64,000 nucleotides of DNA, taken from positions 310,001 through 374,000 of the forward strand of contig WJXW01000018.1 in NCBI GenBank assembly GCA_015832175.1. The letters are read 5' to 3'. The notes below the pieces were generated by a model. The model saw nothing but the letters and a program-made list of their open reading frames with translations. It did not search any database and had not been told where the DNA came from. Shown piece by piece: positions 47,555 through 58,202 of this stretch. The translations under genes and the position numbers were made by a program. Position 1 is the stretch's first letter. Each line of letters opens with the position of its first letter. The stretch is from Paraphaeosphaeria minitans (Eukaryota > Ascomycota > Dothideomycetes > Pleosporales > Didymosphaeriaceae).

Positions 47555-48545
47555 GTGGGAAGGGCTCTAGCGCGGAACACGTCCGACATCGCGATTAAAC
47601 TCTTTTCTTACCTTTGGGTCGATTTGCACGGGCGCTTGGTTATCGTTGCACTTTTCTGTTTCCTGATTGCACCACGAAAATTTTTTGAATTTCAAGACTT
47701 CCGGGTAGATAATACGATATACAATACTTGAATCACAACTTCTTATCCCATATTACGTCTGCCTTAGGCTATCAAGAGGCTCTCGGTCCGCTCGCAAGGA
47801 ATAATCAATCCCACCCCTCCCGTACATGTCATCATTGCTGAATGTCCACACAACATAGTGATACCTTCCTTTCTTAACGTTCTTGCATTTAATATGCTAT
47901 ACAAGCTAAGACTCGCATCTCCCCTTCGTGTCTTCGGTAGCCTGCTGATCCATCTCGCCTATAAAATCACCATCCCAGTAAGCCTGGAATCCCTCATCCA
48001 AGGCCGTTTCATCGTACAGTGTAATACGAGTGGTGTCGTTCTCTTCTACCGCAACCTGTACAGAGACCACACACACACACAGATACGATTTATTATCTGG
48101 CTGAGTTGACGTCTTTGCCCTTGTATTGTATTTTATATCCCCGCATTCGAGCTCGTGCCGGAGGTAGGGCGAGTTGATTTGGAGTGGATCCAACTGAGCG
48201 CAAAGTCCTACAGATTTATCTAGGGCGCAGGCTCGAACCTGTAATTTTAACCTTCTCTCACAGCGGTGCCAGTGGTACGCCCCACCAATCATATCTTAGT
48301 TCCGTCTTGTCGCTCGATAGGTGATTCAGGATTTATCGTGGGCAGAGCCACGTCTACCTCCTCGTCCATACAAAAGCTTACATCGCATACACCTCCGAGG
48401 GCGCTTCGTGGCGGCCATTTCAAAAGCACAAAACATGGAAACCTTTCGCAAACATTTATATTCTTTAATAAAAACGAGCGTTAACCCTACACTTCACCAT
48501 GTACAACCCTGTCCCCACATACCCGACAATCTTTCCTCGTCCCAT
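47555..48545. other. intergenic region 3' of NRPS, with one possible small minus-strand exon
   Basis: About 1 kb between the convergent 3' ends of the NRPS and the secreted repeat protein. It holds polyadenylation regions of both. A minus-strand frame at 47906-48292 ends in a protein-like stretch (ITLYDETALDEGFQAYWDG), preceded by a good splice acceptor (TCTCTGTACAG, about 48057-48067). I found no matching first exon, so I do not call a gene. Confidence 0.4.
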
Positions 48546-49544
48546 CTAAGCGGAAGCCGTGGGCGCAGGAGGCGCAGGAGGCGCAGGAGGCGCAGGCGCG
48601 CTACCGCTTGGACGTCCTGTAGGACGCGGGGGACGGCTGAAGCTAGGGATGGGCACCGTGCCTGTAGGACGAGGCGGGAGGCCAGTTGCTAGTCACACAT
48701 CTTCATTAGCACAGTCCCAGTCCCATTCACACTTAATTTAAAGGGAAAGGAGGACGACTTACGCAACCCTGTGCCAATCGGGAATGAGATAGACGGGAGG
48801 CCTGTGGGACGCGGAGGAAGAGAGAAGCTCGGTCCGCCCGTGGGGCGAGGCGGGAGGCTGAAGCTGGGAGGCGCGGGTGCGGACGTGGGCGCCTGGCGGA
48901 CTTCGAGGTCTAAGGCGCTGGAGGGAGCAGGTGGCGCAGAAGGGCGGGCGGAGCGCGAGAAAGAGGGACGCGCGGAGCGGGAGACGCTGAGGCGGGGTGG
49001 CAGGCCGGTCGCTGGGTGTGGGTGTTAGTGTCTTGGAAAGGAAGAGGAAGGAGAATAATAAGGGAGGCTGAAAAGGGAAAGAAGGGAGGGAGTGGAGCGT
49101 ACGCAGACCAGTGGGCGCACCAGTTGGGCGGAGAGAGCGGCTGAAGCTGGGGAAGCCGGTGCCGCTGGGACGGGGTGGGAAGCCTCCAGTTGGCAGGCCA
49201 GTTGCTGTGCGGGTCAGCAGGATGAAAAGAACTAGTCAAAGGCTTTCAAAGTAAATTTCTCGTCCTATGGTTCACACAGTGCAGGTCGAACATTTGACAA
49301 GCTTTATAAGACACGGAAAACATACGAATGGGAAAACCACTGGGTAGGGATAAGCTGGGGAAGCCCGAGGGTAGGCCAGTCGGACGAGTTGGCCGGGAGT
49401 GAGTAGGAGCAAAAGTGGGCGTAGCCTCCTGGGCGACAGGCACGGCGATGGCGCTGGTACAGTGTTAGTTTTCTTGCCCTGAGCAATTCTCGGATGAATG
49501 TCCTACCCGGCGGCAAACAGAGCAGCAATGACGAAGACCTTCAT
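48546..49544 (-). CDS. secreted proline-rich repeat protein with duplicated exons
   Basis: Five exons on the minus strand, 49544-49507, 49453-49326, 49204-49103, 49011-48763, 48688-48546; the sum is 660 nt, 219 aa. Exon 1 plus the start of exon 2 give a signal peptide (MKVFVIAALFAAGAIAVPVA). The mature protein is almost wholly Pro, Ser, Gly, Arg and Thr in loose repeats built on PPRPTG, PSFS and PTGLP. Introns 2, 3 and 4 all interrupt the Pro codon of a PTGLP motif in phase 1. There are no cysteines and no dibasic Lys-Arg sites. It is likely a wall-associated or intrinsically disordered extracellular protein. It lies 1 kb from the NRPS but a functional tie is not shown. No family was recognised. 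The splice model is by eye but all junctions keep the repeat register. Confidence 0.75.
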
Positions 49545-51874
49545 CTTGGTAGCGAAGTGGGGTTTTGAAAACAAGAGAGAACGGAATGTGGTTGCTAAGG
49601 CCGAATACTGAAGTCAAGGGTGCTGAATTGGCGTCAAACAGGTCCGTACCTTTATATTTCACTTGTCGGTATACTGATCAACTTGTTGTCGAGTTATGCA
49701 CGTCGTGTTTCTCCGTGTAAGCGTCCGGGTCCCAGCCCATTGTGGACCCAGTATGGCCATCTAGCTAGGAAGGATGTTGTGATGATCGTTCAGACATAGA
49801 TGAGCCGCAATATGCGATGATGCCACCATAGCGCCCGCCATAGGTCGCCCCGTCTCTCGTGCTACGGCTGTCTTTCCTTAAGCATGCTGAAATTCCGTGA
49901 TTTTAGTCTCCGAACATGATGGAATTGCGGAGAAAGGTGCGAGCTACTGCAGGGACGTTTGAACATTGCTGCAGGATACATTGATGGCTGGTATGGTCCG
50001 AGAGTAAGCTTCTGACGGCAGTAGCCAAGCGGTCTTGAACCGAGTAAGGAGGCAGAGGAGAACACTCTAGAAGTGGCGGGTTATGCCACGAATAGGACAT
50101 TCGTGGAACGTGCAGGGTAAATCTGTGTCACTGTTAGATTGTAGCTACATGTAAACCGTGCTGGTATACCGGCATCCCTGGGTAAACGTAACGAATGACG
50201 AGTGTGCCATGAGCACGATGATCAGGAGATGGTCACAGTCGCGGACCGCTTGATGCTGTCGGGTTGTGACTTCTTGAAAACCCCTTCTCAGCATTAATCC
50301 ATTCTGCATTTAGAAGTTCGGAGCTCGTCGCGAACTGGATGTTCAAGTCGGGCGCGGTTGACTGATGGTGACTGGCACGATCAGCGCCCGATCCAAGATT
50401 ATTACTACGTTTCAGCGATATGTCTCCAGCAGCCCACGCGTTAACCTGGTAAGCTCTGCGTCGTAAACCCGGCTGGGTTTAAGGTCTAGACTATCGCTGT
50501 TACCAGGTAACAAATCTTCCGACAAATGACCAATGCGGGGGACGTTGGATGACGTGTGACCCATGATGGAACTAGCCATACGATGCCTTCAGCAGTAAAT
50601 GAACTCAGCAATTCAACCTCTGCTCATTGGAAAAGTGAAGGTATTGTAAAAGCTGATACAAATCTCTTGGCGTTCAGGATATTCGTGACTTCACCAATCA
50701 GATCCTACAAGACGCGTAAGCTCGCCTTCCTGGGATTCAGCTTCAAGGTTCCGAGAAAGCGAGTGAGCACGTCTATCTGATATCAAGACACGTCAACGTA
50801 CAAGAAAAGAACATGAAGACGTAGCTTCAGTGGCGTCAAAAAAAGGGGCGAGGTGCAAGTAAGCTTCGAGTGTGATTAACTTGCTAGAGTTAGATGAGGT
50901 AAAAGGGCTCGTATACTGATTGGCTGGTTCAAGTTGTGCATTCTACCGTTGTTAGTATTTCTCCGCTCCCCGCAAAGCGGCGACGATCCTGTGGAGTAGC
51001 GGCGGGCGCTATAGAACAGACCGGAGATTTCGAGGCTGCAGAGGCAGGTCTAGACGCTATGATGGCATTTAAATTGCGATGTCTTGGGCAATTCGTCATT
51101 TCGCCTTTTGTGAGCGAAAGCTGCCGCCCGTCTGAACACGGTCAGTTGATTCTGGGGAAATGATATCAGTGTGTAATAAACACATAATTCTATGGCTGGA
51201 CTGAAACAACGACGTTGACGACAAGATGCCCAATGACGGAGATGAGTGCACCGGAGAAACTTTCCGGTGGCCCTATTAAATTACTGTGTCCCAGGTTGCA
51301 CAAAACATTTTTCTCAGCAGGTAGCAAAGGCTGATTTCTTTGCTGCTCGCGTGGCGTGATATTGCCTCGTCGCGTAAAAGCGTTCCGGCCTAGATAGCAA
51401 GGCCGAAAAGCGCTGGACTACGTATGCGGCTGCGGGCGCCCGGGCCACTTGAAGTCCACAGCATCTGAAGACGGTGGCACAACCTCGTATGGAGACAGTC
51501 CGGATATGATGCTCCTGTTGGGCAACATATACTCCGGGAATGGTTGCCATGTGAAGATCTCGACGCAAGGGTTTCGGGTGAATACAAGATAGCGGCTGAT
51601 AGTTGAAGGACGCGCCAAGGCATGGCCATGGGGGAAATAGGTAGGATAAAGTACAGGGTGAATTATGGTATCATGTTGAGAAAACAAGCACAAAGTTGTG
51701 CAGACCTTGATTCTGGAAGACCGGCCGATGAGCAAAGATGCTGGAAGGTTGCGCAAGGCCGCGAGTGGGAGATTGAACGCAGGCATGACTGCAATGATTG
51801 GTGGCGAAATGTCCGGGTGGTGTTGCTACGACAGTAAAAACATCGACCTCCTGCAGCGTGCCGGCAACCCAAGC
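49545..51874. other. 2.3-kb region without a supported gene
   Basis: Upstream of the secreted repeat protein (minus) and downstream of the PRKRIP1-like gene (minus). A minus-strand frame of 122 codons at 51418-51786 ends close to the PRKRIP1-like gene but shows no known family. I see nothing else convincing. Confidence 0.45.
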
Positions 51875-52495
51875 TCAGTCGTCGTCCTCGATGACGAGGC
51901 CAATCTCCTCAGCGTTTTTGACTTCTCCGCCTCCGTTGAGGACCGAATCCTCTTCCTCATCGGCAGGTCTGGGAGCATTGGTGTTGGGCGCGAGCTTCTT
52001 CTTCAGCTTGTCGCCCTCTGGAGCGGGTGAGGTTCGACTGCCATCGGCATTGCCCTTTTGTCCTTTCTTCAGCTTGTCCTTGCGTGCGCGTGCCTTCTCT
52101 CTCTTGGCTCTGTTCTTCTCCGTCTTCTCGCGGTCTTTGCGCTCCTGCCCTTCTTTCTTCTTCTGGAACTCCCTCTCGTCCTCCTCTTTCTTGACCTCTT
52201 CGTCCATCATGCGCAGCCGTTCATACTCGCGCCTGCGGCTTGCCTTGTAGACATGGAACTCGCCGCTGCCTGCTCCTGCGCTGGAACCTTGGACATTGGC
52301 CACGATTTCGGGCGGCGGCGCCATGCTCTTGTCGGCCTTGGAGCCTGGGATGTGGATCTCCCGGTCTGGTTTCGCGAACAGGGCTTCCACGTCCGCAGCG
52401 AGCTTGCCTCCAGGCGTGAGAGCGCGCTTCTTAGTTGGCCTCTTAGAGCGCGGATCTGCAGAGGTTGGGATAGACTCGGCGATGTTTTCGCTCAT
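51875..52495 (-). CDS. PRKRIP1 / DUF1168 family protein
   Basis: Single exon, 206 aa. The block IPGSKADKSMAPPPEIV, then NVQGSSAGAGSGEFHVYKA and SRRREYERLRMMDEE are the signature of the PRKRIP1 (DUF1168) family. A long Lys/Glu/Arg coiled stretch follows and an acidic tail closes it. The human member is a nuclear protein found in late spliceosome complexes; the fungal role is inferred from that. It starts with an N-terminal basic stretch (SKRPTKKRA) fit for nuclear import. Divergent from the histidine phosphatase. Confidence 0.9.
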   Translation of the reverse strand: MSENIAESIPTSADPRSKRPTKKRALTPGGKLAADVEALFAKPDREIHIPGSKADKSMAPPPEIVANVQGSSAGAGSGEFHVYKASRRREYERLRMMDEEVKKEEDEREFQKKKEGQERKDREKTEKNRAKREKARARKDKLKKGQKGNADGSRTSPAPEGDKLKKKLAPNTNAPRPADEEEDSVLNGGGEVKNAEEIGLVIEDDD

Positions 52496-53012
52496 GGCGG
52501 AGAGCAGATGTTCGTCTGAGCTTCGCGTGGTACGCGTAGGCAGCAGGGTGTGGTTGATATTATGATGGACGAGAAGGCGTTGAGCTGCAGGCGGACACGC
52601 GTGGACTAGAAGGTGCAGGCAGAGGACAGCCGCGACGACGTGCGTGGACTAGAAGGTGCAGGAAGGCTCGGCGTAGCTGTATAGTCACAGGCGGCAGTGG
52701 CGGAGATTTGTCAGGCAATTGTTGCAGTGTGCTGGGAACGATGAACGGCGTGTACAAAGTATGCGCCGCTGAGCTTGGGCCGGCAGGTTTTCCTCCGCGA
52801 TACCTACGGCGGGGCGCAACTTCCAATGGGTGCATGGTCACAGATGCCGCCGCCGCCGCCGCCACAGCTCTGAAACGCGTTTGCGAGCACACTTGGGATC
52901 TTAACGATAGACCCCTTCTTCTTTGTCGCTCCTTCACTCCGCTGCTTCTGTCGCCGACTCCCTACGATATCACAGACAACAGTCCAGCTTCAACCGCAGC
53001 CCTCACGCCAAC
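52496..53012. promoter_or_regulatory. bidirectional promoter region with 21-bp direct repeat
   Basis: 517 bp between two divergent genes. It contains a 21-bp exact direct repeat (52599-52619 and 52642-52662) and a short (GCC)n run near 52845-52863. No gene is supported. Confidence 0.5.
52599..52662. repeat. 21-bp direct repeat pair
   Basis: GCGTGGACTAGAAGGTGCAG plus a final G occurs at 52599-52619 and again, identical, at 52642-52662, a 43-bp period. Confidence 0.85.
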
Positions 53013-54849
53013 ATGGGCAAACCTCGGGTATGTGGACGCTGCACTACGATCCAGGAATCCAAGACGCGCGGCTGACACAGGCACAGATGATCATCTTGGT
53101 GCGCCATGCACAGTCCGAAGGGAACAAGAACCGCGACATCCACCAGTTCATCCCCGACCACCGCGTGAAGCTCACCCAGCTGGGCTGGAGTCAGGTACGC
53201 CCCGCGCCCCCACCTTGCGGGAGTCCGCAGCTCGGAGCTTGTCACTGACCGCTGCTATGCAAACAGGCCGAAGAAGCGGGTCGACAGCTTCGCACCCTCC
53301 TCAAACCAGATGATACGATCCAGTTCTTCACATCGCCCTACCGACGTACGCGAGAAACCACCGAAGGTATCCTGCGAACCCTCACCTCAGACGAGCCCTC
53401 GCCCTCGCCCTTTCCACGCAACAAGATCACCGTCTTCGAAGAGCCGCGTCTTCGCGAACAGGACTTTGGCAACTTCCAGCCATGCTCGGCCGAGATGGAG
53501 CGCATGTGGCAGGAGCGAGCCGACTACGGTCACTTCTTCTATCGCATCCCCAACGGAGAAAGTGCCGCTGACGCCTACGACCGTGTGAGCGGCTTCAACG
53601 AGAGCATGTGGCGACAGTTCAGCGAGCCAGACTTCCCGAGCGTGTGTGTGCTGGTCACCCACGGCTTGATGACGCGAGTCTTTCTCATGAAGTGGTGAGT
53701 GTCACGCGCCCCAGTAACCAAGAGCACATGTCTAACTTGCACAGGTACCACTGGTCCGTCGAATACTTTGAGGATTTGCGCAATGTCAACCACTGCGAGT
53801 TTATCGTCATGAAGCAGAACCCTACCAATGGAAAATTCATACTGGAAAACGAGCTCCGAACATGGTCCGACCTTAAGAAGCGTGCAGCCGCTGGAGACAA
53901 AGAGAAGGGGAGCAACGGCACACCCACTTCTTCCAGACCAACTCCCTTGACAGGAACGTCGGGAAACGCGACCTCCTCCCCAGTGGTTCCCATCCGCCGC
54001 TGGGGAGGCTGCGCGAACGGCTGTAACCACGACAAGATGAGCTGGCCGAAGCGAGTGATGCGCAAGAACACCGCCGAGTTCCTAGGTAACCAGCCTGTGG
54101 CACCCCTTGCCCAGGTTGCTCACGCCGACGGCGAAAAGAATGACAACCCCATTGCGTCTCAGGAAGGTGATCATGCTTCAGCGATCAAAGAGCCCACGCC
54201 TCAGAAACCCACACGCAAGGCTAGCACAAAGGCTGCTCCGGGGCCATCTCTGCCATTGACCCCGGCATCGCCAAACGACGCGTCTGACGACGGGTCAAGC
54301 GAGGATGAGCAAGTCATGAGCAGCGAGCAGGAAGACTCTGGTCCTGTTGCGCCCCGCAGACACCATGCTGCGCCAAGGGCTGGTGCGATTCTGCGTCATC
54401 TGCAACCCCCTAGCGTTGGTGAAGGCTTCTCAGACGATTCGGACTACTTCCCTGGCATGCAACATCTCCATGTCCATCACAATGCTGCCCGACGCGCGCA
54501 AAGGGAAAAGAGCAAGGAGCGCAAGGCCGCCCGCAAACAAGAGAAAGCATGGATGCAGGAATCTGGTATGTACTCCGGAGCGCGCGCTGATGGGCTGGGC
54601 GATGGTGACGAACTCAGCGATGTTGGCTCGGCCTCCTACGTGAGGATCGTATCCCCGACCACAATGGAAGGCAGCGAGAACATGCCGATTCTCAAGGAAG
54701 CACTCAAGGGCGACATGACTGTGGACAAGAGCTCAGAGGAGGAGAACCGAGCGGAAGACGACAAAGAAGTTGCCGAGAAGAAGATCCACGAAGAAGACGT
54801 CGAGAAGCTAAAGGAGGCAGACAGGAAGACCCTGAGTGAGGTGTACTAG
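53013..54849 (+). CDS. histidine phosphatase (phosphoglycerate-mutase-like) with long disordered tail
   Basis: Four exons, 53013-53027, 53087-53194, 53267-53694, 53745-54849; the sum is 1,656 nt, 551 aa. Exon 1 encodes only MGKPR and joins to MIILVRHAQSEGN, which holds the phospho-accepting His of the RHG motif (about residue 12). TSPYRRTRETTEG follows, then the proton-donor region LREQDFGNFQ, and VTHGLMTRVFLMKW with the second catalytic His. The set resembles the yeast Det1 acid-phosphatase-like group. After about residue 235 comes a ~300-residue Ser/Pro/Glu-rich tail with an acidic, Lys/Glu-rich C-terminus and no recognised domain. The substrate is unknown. Confidence 0.87.
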
Positions 54850-55725
54850 CTGCGGTGTGCTGTAAAAACTGGCTTATTCTAATGACTATACGGGCGTAAT
54901 GTTAACGAAGTAGGAAGAATGTATCCACAGGAATTGGATGGACGATATGCAGCGTTGCAACATACAAGATGAAGCTATCTTGCGGCCGTGGTGCACTGTT
55001 CATTTCGAAAGGCTTATATCTCCCACTGCCACCGAAAATTTTCTTCGCTCGCTCTTACATGTCATATGAGGGGGTGCGGCATGTTTTTGGATAGATGTGG
55101 GATTAATGAGAAATGAAGGTTGGAGGTGTCAGAGTAGAGGCTAGGTGAGTGGTCGCTGCTTTGTGGAAAGTGCTTGGAGACTTTTGGGCAGGTACGATGA
55201 TGGAGTTGGCGAAAGAAGGCAGGAGGGGAGTAGCTGGGAACGTGGAGGTTGAAATGATGTTCTCTGTATCGAACAGTGAGCTAAAATCAACTGATTTATC
55301 CAGATGGAGTCTATCGGACATGCGATCCGCCTTATGGGTTCTCTGGATTTGGTATGCTCGAATATTGGTGCCTCGCAGGCTGGGGCTTGGCGCCACGTGA
55401 CGGCTCCCATCCTGCCCCAGGTTGGGCCACCAGCACGTGAAGCGCGATGGAGCAACTTTATGGCTCAATCTAGGTCATTTTAACGGTATAGAAATCAGAA
55501 TGAGCAGAGTATAATCTTGGTGCTTCAGAGCGCTGATGAGGTTCGAATGTTCAGGCGATCATCCAAACCCCCCCCCCCGGCAGCCCAAACCTTCAAAACC
55601 ATATCAGCGCCTCAAGTCTTCAAACTGGGCACGGAGAGGCTGGAGGTTCCAAGAGGCGATTTTTTTTTTCTCGACGCAAAGTCATCTTTATGAAGGAACA
55701 CATCTTATGGGAATGTCTGGTCTAG
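54850..55725. other. intergenic region, no gene seen
   Basis: About 0.9 kb between convergent genes. It contains homopolymers: a C-rich run near 55567-55578 and a T run near 55660-55670. Nothing coding is supported. Confidence 0.5.
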
Positions 55726-56503
55726 CTACACTCTTGCTTCCCATACATCTACTAGAGCAGCAACAAGTTCCTTCGTGACATCTATCCCGATATCTACCTC
55801 GCCTTTTCCATCCAGGTGGGAGACGTGGAAGAACACCACATCCCGGCTCGCGGTCCGCTTCTGCATTTCTATTAGACTTGAGAAGTAGATCAAGCCGCAC
55901 ACATACGTCCCCACGTCATCGCTCACTCTCAAGTCAACCTTTCTCTTCTCCCGTTTTGATTTCCCGGTCCCGTTGCCTTTGTGCGAGCTTTTTTTTTTTC
56001 GATGGGAAGCCCCATCGGCCGCAGGCAGACTGCCACGCACTGACCGCAGACGCCAGATCGAGTGAGGTAGCCAACGACGATGGCGCTTTGCCGAAGAGTT
56101 TCTTGTTTTCCGCACGCGTGATGACCTTGCGGTCGCTGTCTGATACATCATAGTACCCTTCCTTTGGCGCGCTCTGCTCGACAGCATAGTAGTCCCTATC
56201 AACCGCCAGACCCATGTGCAGGACTATATGCGGCTCATGTTTTGCGATCAGGCTGAAGATTCCGCGAGCAACTTGTGGTATGCTGCCGGAATCGGCGCAT
56301 CAGGGGTTATCAGTGAAATTGGTGTGCCAATTGTGGAGGAAAGGGTACTGGGGAGGCTTTTGGTGGTTTCCCAGGAGGGGTTTGTGGTTATGTCGAGGAA
56401 AGGCTGGGTCTGTCAGCCTTGCTGTGGAGGGGAAGGTTGCACAACATACGCCAAAACCCGTCACAAGCACTTTTATGGATGCGGGGTTGACTTCAGTTGG
56501 CAT
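55726..56503 (-). pseudogene. pyroglutamyl-peptidase-I-like (C15) gene with two frame breaks
   Basis: Begins MPTEVNPASIKVLVTGFG (exon 1, 56503-56450), then a 46-bp intron, then PFLDITTNPSWE from 56403: the C15 family start, where GFGPF and NPSWE are hallmarks. An in-frame TGA at 56248-56250 stops it; family sequence resumes one base out of frame (HEPHIVLHMGLAVDRDYYA). A second break lies at an A11 run (plus-strand T run, 55989-55999), after which the protein resumes with VSDDVGTYVCGLIYFSSL, holding the catalytic Cys, and VVFFHVSHL with the catalytic His. It would cleave N-terminal pyroglutamate. Either a recent pseudogene or two sequence errors; all later catalytic parts are preserved. Confidence 0.75.
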
Positions 56504-58202
56504 TTTTGGTGACTTGATGGTCTCAAGCGCTGTCGTCAATGTGGATGCCAGTTGTGTATGGTTGTTTGATCTTTCTTTCATTTGTTTCCAATCACAATAC
56601 GACAATTACAGATTAGGTACTCAGGATGTAGTGGCGGGAAGCTAAACGCAGGAAGATGCACTGGGGCACATGGTTAATGAGGCTGGTGTAGAACCTTGGT
56701 TCGTCTGACCATCCGGATCTCGCACGCCCCATACGGTAGAATCGGGCTGTGCCATCAGTACAAAATACAATAGTTACACATGCGGTCATACTAGCAGATG
56801 CCATGCAAATGTTGTTGCGTAGACTTTGAGCCATTCAAAGTGTTGAAAAGCATCAATAAGCATTGCTTGCTATAATCTCAAATCTGATTGGGCGATTCCC
56901 GGGGGCGGGTCCCGGGGATGATGTCGACAGTTGATCACGTGATAGAACCCTGTTCTGGCGGTTTCGGGATTGCGCTCCGAGTGATGCATCTTCTCTTACA
57001 CACAATATCTTCGCGACGGTGCTAATTGAACTATCGACATATATGAGAAATGTTCGCTGGCCGTTGAATGGCTGTTCTGCAGAGCTGTGTGCGCTAAGGC
57101 AGAGGGGTCCCATCGCTCCACATGGCTTCCTGTTACACATGCAAACAGTATGAAGGCATAAAAGCAGTGCACACCAACATGAAACTCGACTCAGCCTCAT
57201 TGGCAGCCAGTCATCAAGATCTTGTTTTTGGTCGACGCGTCTCACAATTGAAAGCAGCTCACATCATGTTTGCTGGATGGCATGTGCACTTTGATATGGA
57301 AGATCAGGTACATTTGCCAAGGGGTTCCCACGGCCAACATCGAAAACTATGTACTTACTAACTGCATAGAAACCACTAATAATACTACATCAGAGTGTCA
57401 CAGTCACTCCGAGTACTTAACGAAAAGTAGATACTCCGCGTGTTGAGTTCACTGTGATTGGTCAAACCTTGGCCCGACCACCTAGCGTTCCTTACGATCC
57501 CAGCGCTTAAGCGCATACTGTTCGCGATCCATCGCCGACTCCTTCACATTCTACAGCTGGATTAGCGCTTGAGTAACCATTCCTTGCCAATCGTTCACAT
57601 AGTGGTGGCCAGCGCTGCATCTATCGTGCATCATCACATCATTGCGTGTCCTTACCGTATCTGTTAGCCGTGGACCCCTAGCAACATCGACAACTCTCTT
57701 GATAGCGGGGACGAGGCTGACCGAGTTTTGGGTTTTTGCTGCAGTGATTGTTGCGAGACGACAACTACTGCTACAACTTGTCATTTTCACTGCATACCAA
57801 GTGCTTCTGCCTCGGAACACTGTTTCGTAGTCACCGGCCACTATTTCGACTCGCACACGGTACACCTGCTCGTGCCGACGTAGCGAATTGCTTGCGTATT
57901 ATTCCTCCCGATACCGATTGATTTCCTATTGGGTTTCAAAGAATGCAAGTCTAAGGTCATGGCCATAGGAAAGAGTTGATGGGCGCCAATTTCTGTGAGG
58001 AAAGTGATTTGATGCGGGACCATGGCTGAAGCTCGATATCGACTGTGCCGCAACCATGCATCTCGACCGTTTAACCGTGGCAAGGCGTTCTTGCGGCCCG
58101 CTGAATCTGCCATGATATTTATCGAAAGATGTTACCACACTACAAAGCTATCACGTAGTCGCACAATCCTGAGGCCTCGGGGATTTTGGTGTTTCGCTCA
58201 AA
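56504..58202. other. 1.7-kb region without a supported gene
   Basis: Between the broken peptidase (minus) and the orphan protein (plus), so it contains two outward promoters. Short frames on both strands, none convincing. Confidence 0.45.

Noticed and set aside
48185..48242. tRNA-like boxes (GGTTCGAGCC and GCTCAGTTGG)
   Set aside because: On the minus strand the B-box-like element comes before the A-box-like one, the wrong order, and no cloverleaf forms.
48559..49028. Plus-strand Gly/Arg-rich frames (for example 48559-48741 and 48771-49028)
   Set aside because: They are antisense shadows of the Pro-rich repeat protein, whose minus-strand exons have a signal peptide and matching splice phases.
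51418..51786. 122-codon minus-strand frame near PRKRIP1-like
   Set aside because: No family and no start context of note; it could be a chance frame in 3' flanking DNA.
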